From: Fibrobacter succinogenes
GTDB taxonomy: Bacteria > Fibrobacterota > Fibrobacteria > Fibrobacterales > Fibrobacteraceae
DNA: 49,460 nt
NCBI GenBank assembly: GCA_902768715.1
Contig: CACXMH010000010.1
Coordinates: 1 to 49,460 of the forward strand
Reading direction: 5' to 3'
Shown here: positions 1-8,008 of the stretch, piece by piece
Position numbering within the stretch: the stretch's first letter is position 1
How the letters are laid out: each line of letters opens with the position of its first letter
Notes under the pieces: generated by a model
Database searches by the model: none
Seen by the model: the letters and a program-made list of their open reading frames with translations, nothing else
Told to the model about the DNA's origin: nothing
Program-made: the position numbers and the translations under genes

Positions 1-1
1 A

Positions 2-1225
2 GGCGGCTGGTTCCAGAGCAACATCGGCACGAGCGTCGACAACGGCATCGACACCAAAATGAAGAACTACTGGACGCAGATAGCGAACAAGTTCAAGGAC
101 TACAACGAACGCCTGATTTTCGCAGGCGCAAACGAGCCCGGCCCGAACGTGAACAACTGGACTGCCCAGCACGTAAGCACGCTGATGCACTACTACCAGA
201 CCTTCATCGACGCGGTGCGCGCCACCGGTGGCAATAACGCCACCCGCACACTGATTATTCAGGGTCTCAACACCGACATCGACAAGTCCGTCAAGAGCGC
301 CCCGGTGAGCACCTTCCCGAAAGACAAAGTCGAAGGCCGCCTGATGTTCGAAGTGCACTACTACGACCCGTATCAGTACACGCTCATGACCAAGCAAGAT
401 GACTGGGGCGCAAGCGAGCCGATTCTGCCGCAGTACTACTACGGCGACTACCAGAAAACCAGCGAACCCAAGCGCAATGCGGGCTACAACGCCTGGGCAG
501 GTTCCATCGATTCCAAGCTTGCAGGCATCGAACACCCCAAGGAACAGTTCGCCAAAATGAAGACGAACTACGTGGACAAGGGCTACCCGGTCATCGTCGG
601 CGAGTTCGGTGCGAACGTACGCTCCCCGGAACTGAGCGGATCTGACCTGGACCTACACAAGCAGGGCCGCGTGCAGTGGCACAAGGATGTGGTTTCCGCA
701 GCTAAGCAGTACGGGCTCACGCATATCCTCTGGGACATGGGCAACGAGAGCAACACCAACTACGACAACATGGCCTACATCCGTCGCCAGAGCAGCCCTG
801 TGGGCAAGGTGCTCGAAACCGACGTCATCAACGCGATGCGCAGCGTGTATAACCTCGGCAACTATGTGAACACGGGCGTCACCCATGTAGAAAATTTCAT
901 CACGGGCGGCAGCGAACCCACATCCAGTTCCTCCGTACAGCCGGGATCTTCCAGCTCGTCGGTACCCGTATGCGACGCCATGATTCCCGAATGCGGCTGG
1001 CCGGAAGCCCTCCACCCGGTCGTCAGCGCCACGGGGGTCCAACTCTACCGCGAAGGCAACACGCTCTACGGTACCGGCAAGATTATGCTCTTCGACATGA
1101 ACGGCAATCTGGTGCGCACCTCAGGCAACACCGCCGACAAGTCTACCTTGCAGTTGCAAGGAATCAAGCAGGGGCTCTACATCGCAAAGTGCGGAAACAG
1201 GTCGCTGAAAGTCGTAGCAAGATAA
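2..1225 (+). CDS. Secreted GH5 endoglucanase, 3' part (5' end outside window)
   Basis: The reading frame is open from base 2, so the gene starts upstream of the window. The visible 407 residues hold the second half of a GH5 (beta/alpha)8 cellulase. The general acid Glu lies in an ANEPG motif (codon 134-136) and the nucleophile Glu in a VGEFGAN motif (codon 602-604). The sequence around both resembles the complete GH5 at 22491-24686, so the two are paralogues. After the catalytic domain comes a Ser-rich linker (about nt 925-965) and a C-terminal module of roughly 65 residues ending in a basic strand (KVVAR). That end resembles type IX secretion sorting modules and recurs on other proteins here. 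The enzyme should cut beta-1,4-glucan outside the cell or on its surface. A terminator follows directly. The family call is firm; the subfamily and exact substrate are not. Confidence 0.9.
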   Translation, partial: GGWFQSNIGTSVDNGIDTKMKNYWTQIANKFKDYNERLIFAGANEPGPNVNNWTAQHVSTLMHYYQTFIDAVRATGGNNATRTLIIQGLNTDIDKSVKSAPVSTFPKDKVEGRLMFEVHYYDPYQYTLMTKQDDWGASEPILPQYYYGDYQKTSEPKRNAGYNAWAGSIDSKLAGIEHPKEQFAKMKTNYVDKGYPVIVGEFGANVRSPELSGSDLDLHKQGRVQWHKDVVSAAKQYGLTHILWDMGNESNTNYDNMAYIRRQSSPVGKVLETDVINAMRSVYNLGNYVNTGVTHVENFITGGSEPTSSSSVQPGSSSSSVPVCDAMIPECGWPEALHPVVSATGVQLYREGNTLYGTGKIMLFDMNGNLVRTSGNTADKSTLQLQGIKQGLYIAKCGNRSLKVVAR

Positions 1226-1241
1226 CCATATAAACCCAATC

Positions 1242-1275
1242 AAAAAATCCCTCGGCATTGCCGGGGGATTTTTTT
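1242..1275. terminator. Bidirectional intrinsic terminator between GH5 and ilvE
   Basis: AAAAAATCCCTCGGC, a 3-nt loop, then GCCGGGGGATTTTTTT. It is flanked by A and T runs on both sides, so it can end the GH5 transcript on the + strand and the ilvE transcript on the - strand. Confidence 0.85.
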
Positions 1276-1287
1276 AATATCAGGTCT

Positions 1288-1320
1288 GGATCCTTCGCCC
1301 ATTCAGGGCTCAGGATGACG
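1288..1320. repeat. REP-like palindrome, degenerate copy
   Basis: A GGATCC...TTCGCCC...GGGCTCAGGATGAC element related to the hairpins ending in ATGAC at 9302, 10791, 21361, 24826 and 29540. It abuts the ilvE stop codon. This copy is imperfect. Confidence 0.5.
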
Positions 1321-1321
1321 A

Positions 1322-2310
1322 TTACACATCAACCACTTCAGTCCAGCCGAACGGATCTTCGGCTTCGCCGAACTGGATAGCAGTGTACTTCGTGAAGAGT
1401 TCCGTGCAAACCGGGCCCGGATTCTTGCCGTCACCGTAGGTGAATTCCTTGCCGGCAACCGGATCCACAATCTTCTTGATCGGGGTAATCACGGCGGCGG
1501 TACCGCATTCGGCAGTTTCGCTGAATTCAGCGAGTTCTTCGAACGGGACCTGGCGGCGTTCCACGGTGTAGCCGAGGTATTCAGCAAGCTGCTGCAGACT
1601 CTTGTTCGTAATCGACGGCAGAATGGATTCGGACTTCGGGGTCACGTAGGTCTTGCCCTTGATGCCGAAGAAGTTTGCCGGACCGCACTGGAGTAACCGA
1701 GCTTCTTGGCTTCGGCGAGAGAGAGCAAGCTGGCAGCGTAGTTACCGCCGACCTTCACCGTACCCGTACCCTGGGGAGCGGCACGGTCGAAGTTGCGGCT
1801 GATCATCATATCGACAGGCTTGAAACCGTCCTTGAAGTACGGACCCACCGGAGTCACGAACATCAACAGCAGGTATTCGTCAGAGGGCTTCACGCCCACT
1901 TCCGGGCTCGTACCGATGAGAAGCGGACGGATGTAGAGCGTTGCACCGTAGCCGTAGGGCGGCACAAAGCGGGCATTGGCCTTCACCACGGTGTGAACCA
2001 TTTCGCGGAACAGCTCGACCGGCGGCACGGCCATGAGCACGCGGTTCGCGGTATTCTGCATGCGCTTCGCGTTTTCGTCAACGCGGAAGATACGGACCTT
2101 TCCGTCCTTGCCCGTGTAAGCCTTGAGGCCCTCGAAACCTTCCTGGCCATAATGCAAGCAAGTCGCGGCCATGTGGATGCTGATGTCCTTGGAAGAAGAA
2201 AGTTCGACCTTGCCCCACTTGCCATTGCGGTAGTAGCAGCGGACATTGTAATCGGTATCGTAATAACCGAAGGGGAGCGTCTTCCAATCGACAGTGTTCA
2301 AATCAAACAT
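1322..2310 (-). pseudogene. ilvE: Branched-chain amino-acid aminotransferase, broken by an internal deletion
   Basis: Two frames together encode a fold-type IV, IlvE group II aminotransferase (last step of Val, Leu and Ile synthesis). The 5' frame (1642-2310) starts MFDLNTVDWK and runs through the PLP-lysine region (TVKVGGNYA) to LGYSSA, then reads about 13 unrelated residues to a stop. The homologous sequence resumes in another frame as CGPANFFGIKGK and runs through TPKSESILPS to the stop at 1322. The join lies near 1685-1692. Intact relatives have about 15 more residues there (the YLDxxxxxYIEE stretch), so the lesion looks like a deletion of 3n+1 bases, roughly 43-46. The two parts add up to about 330 residues. 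Because the enzyme is normally needed for growth without amino acids, an assembly or sequencing error is a real alternative. SD AAAGG precedes the ATG at 2310. A GGTATCG/CGGTACC inverted repeat sits at 2346-2361 upstream. Confidence 0.8.
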
Positions 2311-2379
2311 AATTTAACCTTTTGTGCAGTTTGTGCATTTTTAAAGGTATCGTTCGGTACCGCACAGAAAAATACAATA

Positions 2380-2405
2380 ATGACGGGAGTTTTGGCACCC
2401 GTCAT
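2380..2405 (-). terminator. Terminator after the 28-residue peptide gene
   Basis: An 8-bp perfect stem, ATGACGGG/CCCGTCAT, with a 10-nt loop. On the - strand it is followed by a T-rich stretch (TATTGTATTTTT). It lies about 40 nt downstream of the stop codon at 2448 and upstream of ilvE. Confidence 0.55.
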
Positions 2406-2447
2406 ATTAAAAAGGAGAGAGAAAAATGATATTACAAAAATTGTAGA

Positions 2448-2534
2448 TTACCCCAAGAGGATATACATCGCCAGGGTAAACATCACAAAGGCCGTGGCGG
2501 TAAGCGCAGACGGCACAAACTTTCTGTCTTTCAT
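2448..2534 (-). CDS. 28-residue single-pass membrane peptide
   Basis: An ATG at 2534 opens a 28-codon frame: a basic start (MKDRK) followed by a hydrophobic run (FVPSALTATAFVMF...AMYILLG), which predicts one transmembrane helix reaching almost to the C-terminus. An AAAGGAG Shine-Dalgarno at 2541-2547 sits 6 nt before the ATG. A near-consensus promoter (2575-2603) and a hairpin terminator (2380-2405) make this a complete single-gene unit in what would otherwise be a 350-bp gap. I do not recognise the family. Size and shape resemble small accessory subunits or regulatory micropeptides (CydX and KdpF are examples of the class, not homologues I can claim). The rest of the gap holds only these control elements and the ilvE leader. 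Confidence 0.6.
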   Translation of the reverse strand: MKDRKFVPSALTATAFVMFTLAMYILLG

Positions 2535-2574
2535 AATGAACTCCTTTGTTAAGGGTTTCTCATTTCACTCCCTT

Positions 2575-2603
2575 AATATACACTCCCGAATTCATAATGT
2601 CAA
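2575..2603 (-). promoter_or_regulatory. Sigma70-type promoter of the 28-residue peptide gene
   Basis: On the - strand, TTGACA (2598-2603), a spacer of exactly 17 nt, and TATATT (2575-2580). The predicted start near 2568 gives a leader of about 34 nt that carries the SD. Confidence 0.7.
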
Positions 2604-2663
2604 ATATATTGTTTCTATGCAATTGATAGAAATAATTTATGAACAAAAAAACATGTTTTGAAA

Positions 2664-3890
2664 TTAGTGTTTCCGCCGGCCAACAACCAGCCGCCAGCCG
2701 GCCAGGACCAGCGAGACCGTCGCCAGGGCGCACATTACCACCATCACTGACGAAATAGCGGTTTTCTCGAGCATAAGGGTGAAGGCCGTGCTCAAAAGCA
2801 GCGCACCTAATTTTTTTACGAAATTCAAGACCACCATATTGGACTGCCTCTTTATCGGGTCTTCCACCAAGAGCGATTCATTCTGGATTGCAGTCACGTA
2901 AGGATCGCGAACAAAAGATACGCCCAAATACCCCATCGAAAGCAAAAACAACGCAGGCACAGTCGGGCGGTGCACCCACGGTAAAACCTGAAACGCAAGC
3001 GAAGCCACGAGTATCAGCTGCATGCCCAAATAAAGCCATGGACCAAACCGGCTAAACAATTTCGACATCAAAGCATTCGAAAGAAAGCGAACCAGATAGA
3101 CCAGAAATGACACGACGCTAAGCAGTTTCATAGTCTGGTCGAGGTCAATCTTCAAAGTCAGGGCTTCCTGAAAATTGATACGGACATAAGAAAGTCCTAT
3201 GCCGGTCATGGCCGTCAAAAGCCCGAAGGAAACGAGAAGAGGAATGCCTAAAAACACCTTGTTCCGTTTAATTATTTGGGGTTTCTCGTCAGTTTGTTTT
3301 TCTTCAACAGTTCCGCAACAAGACGTTATCATAAAAGACAACAGAACGCCCAAGGCGCAAAAGATTATGCACCCGAACATAGGGAAATAGGGATTGCACG
3401 AAAAAAGAAACCCGCACAACAAAGATGAAAGCATCATCAACAGGCAGGCCATATTGTTGGCATCTGACTGGAATGCCACATATTCATTGTCCCTGCCGTC
3501 TTGAACCAGTTTTTCTTTAAGGAGAGCCGGCCCTAGCAAGTTGAAGGTAAAACCGATACATTTGGCAATTCCTCCTGCTATAACCACCCCATAATTCGGG
3601 GCAAAGGTAAAACACAGGGCCGACAGCAAGAAAAAGAGGCTGCCCAACTGAACCGACCGGCGTGTTCCCACGGCGTGAATACATTTGAGCAAGGGGTACT
3701 GGACGATTACGGAAAAGAGCAAGGAAAAGGAAATCAAAAAAGAAAACTGGGCAAAAGACACTCCCTTTACCGCATGGAGAAACATGACATCGCAGACGAC
3801 GAAAAACAAATGCTCCGCTTCCATGGCGTTTTGCCACGGGAAAAGCCTGTAGAACCTGCAAGAATATCGACTGCGTATTTTTTCTAGCAT
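2664..3890 (-). CDS. MFS-type transporter coupled to the adenylation-kinase gene
   Basis: 408 residues with about 12 hydrophobic segments and the overall layout of a major facilitator carrier: two six-helix halves separated by a charged cytoplasmic loop (around the EEKQTDEKPQIIKRNK stretch, near residue 200) and a basic C-terminus (GRRKH). Its ATG lies inside the last codons of the upstream gene (7-nt overlap, ATGCTAG) with no good SD of its own, so translation is probably coupled. Pairing with an adenylation-phosphotransferase fusion suggests it moves the substrate or product of that enzyme, most simply as an exporter; this is inference. The gene is visibly more AT-rich than the housekeeping genes around it, which fits horizontal acquisition. 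No substrate-specific motif was recognised. Confidence 0.8.
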   Translation of the reverse strand: MLEKIRSRYSCRFYRLFPWQNAMEAEHLFFVVCDVMFLHAVKGVSFAQFSFLISFSLLFSVIVQYPLLKCIHAVGTRRSVQLGSLFFLLSALCFTFAPNYGVVIAGGIAKCIGFTFNLLGPALLKEKLVQDGRDNEYVAFQSDANNMACLLMMLSSLLCGFLFSCNPYFPMFGCIIFCALGVLLSFMITSCCGTVEEKQTDEKPQIIKRNKVFLGIPLLVSFGLLTAMTGIGLSYVRINFQEALTLKIDLDQTMKLLSVVSFLVYLVRFLSNALMSKLFSRFGPWLYLGMQLILVASLAFQVLPWVHRPTVPALFLLSMGYLGVSFVRDPYVTAIQNESLLVEDPIKRQSNMVVLNFVKKLGALLLSTAFTLMLEKTAISSVMVVMCALATVSLVLAGWRLVVGRRKH

Positions 3891-6199
3891 AACTCACATG
3901 CCCAGCTGATACGCCCGGAACGACAGGACTTTTCGGAAAAATCGACCGCGATGGACTTGACCGACCGCAGCACAAGATCGTTAAAGGCACCCGGGAAAAG
4001 CACCGACGAGAGGCAAATCCTTGCCGCCAGAATTCCCTGCAACTGTCTCTTGGATTCTTCCAAGAATTTCACGTTATGGGAACAGGAATAGTAACCGATG
4101 AATTTTTCAAAAATATTTTCCGCCTCGCCTTTGGACACGCCTGTCCGCTCCCTATAGCTTTGGTCATCTTCGAAAGAGGGCAAAAAGACATAATGGGAAT
4201 ACATGCAGACCAGGTCAAATACCGGATGCCCCTTGCCACACATAGTAAAATCGATAAAGGTCACTCCGTTTTCGTTGAAGATAGCGTTTCCGGCATGGCA
4301 ATCCCCATGGACAAAGCCATCGCTATCGGGAATGCACCTGAACACATCGCAAATCTTTTCGATTTCCTGGTCGGAGAACTTGTCCTTGTGCAAACTTTTG
4401 ACAATGGATACAGACAATTCCTTCATGTCGGGCAAACTTGCGCCTTGCACCTTTATCTGGTGAATTTTCCTGACCGTTTCGGCATATCTTTTCAGTAATT
4501 CGTCGCGTCTCTGTGGGCACTTGAAAAGCAAAGACTCCAAGTTTTCTCCCTGCACATAGTCCATGATAATCCCGTAACGCTTTCGAGAATGCACGACATC
4601 GTAGGCTTCCGGAGAAGGAACGTTCATCTGATGCGCGAAACGAGTCCTTTCGTATTCCCCCTGGATAGTCGCAAAAGGGACGGATGCATGGAACAATTTC
4701 ATCACCTTGTCTTTCCCTAGCCCAAGAACTGTCGATGTCCGGCCCTTCCCAACGACAGGAAGTTTTGACGATTCTATCTTGTTCAATTCGCTCCAGTCCC
4801 CTTCTTCGGGCAATAGACCATGCCGATCAAGTTTTCCGGTTTCTAGAATTGGAAAACGGGGCAATCTGACAAAATTGGTGGGAACCATGTATTCGGGGAG
4901 AACCTTCATCAGTTTTTCTCTGGCAGACACCACATCGATATCCACATCGCCCGTATAAAAAACAACTACAGAAAAGATATCCTTATAGACAAAGCCCCGG
5001 ACTACCGGGTTTTCGATACCGCAAACTTCCGAAACCTGTTTCTCGATTTCTTCGGGTTCGACCCTGAAGCCCTGCACCTTGAACATCTCCGTAGATCGGC
5101 CGCAGATAACGAAACCCTTCTGTGTCAATTTTCCGGCATCGCCCGTATGGATAACGCCATCGCGAACAAGTTTTTTTGTTCCGCTTGGCTGGTGGAGATA
5201 TCCTCGAATATAGGGCGACTTGAAACAGAGTTCGCCTTCTTCTTGGCCTGCGCACGTGCCATCTTCGTTCAGCACGACCAACTCGGCATCCGACTCGGGA
5301 AACCCTACCGGAGCAGGAGTCTCCGGGCGGCTCAATTTGTGGACCGCAAGAAAGCAGCCCGACTCTGTAGAAGCATAGACATTGTAATTCTCGGCTCCTT
5401 CCACAAACAAGCCGTCGGCGGGTTCGCTAGAAATGATGCACAGCCTCCAGGGCAGCTTCAAGGACGGATGCTTTCGCAAAAAAGCGGGCGTCACGTAACC
5501 GCAGTTGACACGGTTCTGCGCCAAGTATTCCAGGAACTTTTCTTCGGTTTCTCCATACCCGTACGGCATAATGGCGATGGGTATCCCAACATCGACCGTC
5601 ATGGCAAAGACAATGGGGAACGAAACGAAATTCAGGGGACTCATCAAGAGGAAAACATCCCCAGGTTGCAAAAGGGGGCTTCCTTGATATCGGGTCGATT
5701 TCCCTACATTTTCAAGGGAACCGTATTCATGGAGTACGCCCTTGGGCATTCCAGAAGTTCCAGAAGTGTAAGCGATGTAACAAAGGCTGTGCAGATTCTC
5801 GGGAACAAATCCGTCCATGGAGTCTGTTGCAAGGATTTCCAGAAAAGCCTTCTCGTCCACATACTCCCTGCATTGGCAGTCGTGCCGGATAAAGGCCGTC
5901 CTCTGCGTGCTATTGTCCGTTTCGGTAAGCACAAAGGCCGCCCCCGCACGCATAGTCCCTACGATGGCGGCATAAAGGTCAAGTCCCCTAGGCAGGCAGT
6001 ACATGACCGTATCTTCGGGGCCGATGCCCCTTTTCTTGAGATAGGCATAAATCTTGCCCGAAAGATTCCAGAGGCTACCATAAGTAAGGCTCTCTTTCGG
6101 CTCATACAAGGCCGCGGGCCTCTCCGGAAAAAAGCGGGCAAGGTATTCCAGTTTTTCAAGAATTGTACAATCCGAATACTCCACAGTGCCAATATACAC
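3884..6199 (-). CDS. Adenylation (AMP-binding) domain fused to APH-like kinase
   Basis: 771 residues with two enzymes in one chain. Residues about 10-470 form an ANL-superfamily adenylation domain: P-loop YTSGTSGMPKG (144-154), YASTES (275-280), TGD (352-354), the hinge region RSTEMFKVQGFRVEPEEIE, and the C-terminal lysine in ETGKLDR (K456). No carrier-protein domain with its Ser follows. Residues about 480-755 are a phosphotransferase of the APH/choline-kinase fold: HGDCHAGN (catalytic D633, N638), FIDF (metal ligand D650) and an N-lobe lysine near KVMKLF. The kinase half resembles the Fibrobacter paralogous family TIGR02172. Where amino-acid-activating NRPS domains keep an Asp in core A4, the region reads NFVSF, so an alpha-amino acid substrate is doubtful. 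The start is GTG at 6199 (SD-like AGGA upstream). The MFS gene overlaps its end. Predicted role: activate an acid as acyl-AMP and phosphorylate the same or a related small molecule. The substrate is unknown. Confidence 0.85.
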   Translation of the reverse strand: MYIGTVEYSDCTILEKLEYLARFFPERPAALYEPKESLTYGSLWNLSGKIYAYLKKRGIGPEDTVMYCLPRGLDLYAAIVGTMRAGAAFVLTETDNSTQRTAFIRHDCQCREYVDEKAFLEILATDSMDGFVPENLHSLCYIAYTSGTSGMPKGVLHEYGSLENVGKSTRYQGSPLLQPGDVFLLMSPLNFVSFPIVFAMTVDVGIPIAIMPYGYGETEEKFLEYLAQNRVNCGYVTPAFLRKHPSLKLPWRLCIISSEPADGLFVEGAENYNVYASTESGCFLAVHKLSRPETPAPVGFPESDAELVVLNEDGTCAGQEEGELCFKSPYIRGYLHQPSGTKKLVRDGVIHTGDAGKLTQKGFVICGRSTEMFKVQGFRVEPEEIEKQVSEVCGIENPVVRGFVYKDIFSVVVFYTGDVDIDVVSAREKLMKVLPEYMVPTNFVRLPRFPILETGKLDRHGLLPEEGDWSELNKIESSKLPVVGKGRTSTVLGLGKDKVMKLFHASVPFATIQGEYERTRFAHQMNVPSPEAYDVVHSRKRYGIIMDYVQGENLESLLFKCPQRRDELLKRYAETVRKIHQIKVQGASLPDMKELSVSIVKSLHKDKFSDQEIEKICDVFRCIPDSDGFVHGDCHAGNAIFNENGVTFIDFTMCGKGHPVFDLVCMYSHYVFLPSFEDDQSYRERTGVSKGEAENIFEKFIGYYSCSHNVKFLEESKRQLQGILAARICLSSVLFPGAFNDLVLRSVKSIAVDFSEKSCRSGRISWACELC

Positions 6200-6290
6200 T
6201 TTTCCTGCATTTCCTGGGCTCTGGACCCTACCTTCTACCCCCTAAAAAAACTATCTTTGGCCTCGGAAATTTTTCAACAGGACCAAGGTC

Positions 6291-7586
6291 ATGAACTACA
6301 ATCCTCTCGCAGAACAGGCCAACGCGGAACTTTCCGCAAACGGCTGCAGCGTACTTTCCATGCTCTCCGAAAGGGGCAAGGCAATCTTCTTCCCCCGCAA
6401 GGGCATTCTGGGCCAGGGCGCCGAAGCCAAGGGCAAAGAAATCAACGCCACCATCGGCACCGCCCTGGAAGACGACGGTAGCCCCCTGGTTCTCGACTGC
6501 GTGCTCAAGAGCCTGAACCTGCCCAAGCAGGCCTTCCTCTACGCCCCCAGTTTCGGAAACCCCGACCTGCGCAAGGCCTGGAAAGAGCAGATTGTCCGCA
6601 AGAACCCGAGCCTCGCGGGCAAGGCCTTCAGCAATCCGGTCGTGACCTGCGCCCTGACCCACGCCATCAGCTGCGCGGGCTACCTCTTCTTGGATCCGGG
6701 CGACGAGGTGATTATCCCCGACCTTTACTGGGACAACTACGAACTGGTCTTCGTGAACAGCTGCGGTGCAAAGATCCGCACTTTCAACACCTTCAAGGAC
6801 GGCGGTTTCGACACGGAAGCCCTTAAAAAGGTCCTTTCCGAGAGCAAGAGTCAGAAGAAGGTGGTGCTGTTGAACTTCCCCAACAACCCCACGGGTTATA
6901 CCGCCACCGAAAAGGAAGCGGTAGAAATCGCGAAGATCCTCACGGACTGCGCCAACGCGGGCAACAAGGTGGTGGCCCTGCTGGACGACGCCTACTTTGG
7001 ACTGGTCTATGAGGACGGCGTGACCAAGGAGTCCCTGTTCAGCAAGGTGCTGGACGCAAGCGAGAACCTGCTGGCCGTGAAGCTGGACGGCCCCACCAAG
7101 GAAGACTACGTGTGGGGTTTCCGCGTCGGGTTCATGAGTTTCGGTTTCAAGGGCGCCACAGAGGCCCAGCTGAAGGCCCTGGAAGACAAGGCCGCCGGTA
7201 CGGTCCGCGGAAACATTTCTAACGCCCCCAGCATCAGCCAGAAGATTCTGCTGGCCGCCTTCCAGAGCCCGGAATACCTGCAGCAGAAGGCCGAAAAGTT
7301 TGCCATTCTCAAGAAGCGCTACGACATCATCAAGCAGGTGCTGGCCGCCCACCCCGAATACAAGGAGGCCTTCGAGGCCATGCCCTGCAACAGCGGATAC
7401 TTCATGTGCGTAAAGCCCAAGGGCGTAGATGCCGAACTGCTCCGCCAGAAGCTCATCAGCGACTACAGCACGGGTACCATCATGCTTTCGGGCCTTATCC
7501 GCGTGGCATTCAGCGCCGTGCCTACCGACAAGCTGGGCAAGCTGTTCGAAAATATTTATAATTGTGTTTTAGAGATTAGAGGCTAG
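6291..7586 (+). CDS. PLP-dependent class I/II aminotransferase
   Basis: 431 residues of fold-type I aminotransferase. Visible signatures are NNPTG (198-202), the pyridine-N-binding Asp in LLDDAYFG (about 232-233), the Schiff-base lysine in DGPTKEDYVWG (K270) and the substrate-carboxylate Arg in FRVGF (R278). Cofactor and mechanism are therefore secure. Substrate is not: the group is often annotated as aromatic or general amino-acid aminotransferase. It is divergent from the adenylation-kinase gene, with about 90 bp between them holding an AACTATCTTTGG -10-like element and an AAGG SD. The last codons (LEIRG-stop) lie inside the left repeat that frames the next gene, so the natural C-terminus may have been replaced by repeat sequence. 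Confidence 0.85.
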   Translation: MNYNPLAEQANAELSANGCSVLSMLSERGKAIFFPRKGILGQGAEAKGKEINATIGTALEDDGSPLVLDCVLKSLNLPKQAFLYAPSFGNPDLRKAWKEQIVRKNPSLAGKAFSNPVVTCALTHAISCAGYLFLDPGDEVIIPDLYWDNYELVFVNSCGAKIRTFNTFKDGGFDTEALKKVLSESKSQKKVVLLNFPNNPTGYTATEKEAVEIAKILTDCANAGNKVVALLDDAYFGLVYEDGVTKESLFSKVLDASENLLAVKLDGPTKEDYVWGFRVGFMSFGFKGATEAQLKALEDKAAGTVRGNISNAPSISQKILLAAFQSPEYLQQKAEKFAILKKRYDIIKQVLAAHPEYKEAFEAMPCNSGYFMCVKPKGVDAELLRQKLISDYSTGTIMLSGLIRVAFSAVPTDKLGKLFENIYNCVLEIRG

Positions 7587-7600
7587 GATTTAGAGGCTAG
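7569..7600. repeat. Left arm of inverted repeats framing the IVP gene
   Basis: Two copies of a TTAGAGGCTAG-type unit in tandem. It overlaps the aminotransferase stop codon and resembles the reverse complement of 7964-7997. Confidence 0.6.
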
Positions 7601-7605
7601 TGTGA

Positions 7606-7977
7606 ATGAATAGCTACAAGGACTTGATTGTTTGGAAAAAATCCGTGGATATGGTCGTTCAATTGTACGACTATATTCAAGGTTTTCCAAAAAATGAGTC
7701 TTATGCGCTATCAGACCAGATGCGTCGTGCAGCAATTTCCATTCCGTCAAATATCGCAGAAGGATACGAACGCAGTACAACAGCTGAATACATTCGTTTC
7801 TTAATGATTGCAAGAGGGTCTAAGGCTGAACTAGAAACACAGTTGCATATTTGCAATCAATTAAAAATGGGCAGAGTAGAAAAAAATTCTGTATTGCAAT
7901 CCAATTGCGAAGAAATTGGAAAAATGCTAAATTCATTGATAAGTTCGTTAAACCGTAAACAAACCCCTAGATCCTAG
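7606..7977 (+). CDS. Four-helix-bundle (S23/IVP family) protein
   Basis: 123 residues matching the four-helix-bundle family first found in 23S rRNA intervening sequences (TIGR02436). Markers are YKDLIVWKKSVD at the N-terminus, then DQMRRAAISIPSNIAEGYER and EYIRFLMIARGSKAELETQL. The fold makes a homopentameric helical barrel in known members and is related to the Avd protein of diversity-generating retroelements. Function is unknown. The gene is much more AT-rich than its neighbours and sits between two inverted copies of a CTAG-rich repeat that also supplies its last codons (PRS-stop). There is no SD before the ATG. It splits an aminotransferase from citrate synthase and looks like an inserted unit. 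No reverse transcriptase or variable/template repeat is nearby, so it is not part of a DGR here. Confidence 0.9.
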   Translation: MNSYKDLIVWKKSVDMVVQLYDYIQGFPKNESYALSDQMRRAAISIPSNIAEGYERSTTAEYIRFLMIARGSKAELETQLHICNQLKMGRVEKNSVLQSNCEEIGKMLNSLISSLNRKQTPRS

Positions 7978-7997
7978 TCTCTAGATCCTAGCCCCTA
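7964..7997. repeat. Right arm of inverted repeats framing the IVP gene
   Basis: Tandem CTAGATCCTAG units flanked by CCCCTA. The reverse complement resembles 7569-7600. The IVP stop codon (7975-7977) is inside it. Confidence 0.6.
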
Positions 7998-8008
7998 CTG
8001 GAGGAATC

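Noticed and set aside
5147-6481. 444-codon open frame opposite the adenylation domain, running into the aminotransferase gene
   Set aside because: It is antisense to conserved adenylation motifs, overlaps the aminotransferase start in another frame, and has no SD.
6228-7352. 374-codon open frame opposite the aminotransferase
   Set aside because: It is a mirror frame; the + strand protein has all PLP motifs.
7606-7977. Diversity-generating retroelement suggested by the Avd-like fold
   Set aside because: No reverse transcriptase, template repeat or variable repeat lies nearby; the sequence fits a plain IVP protein.
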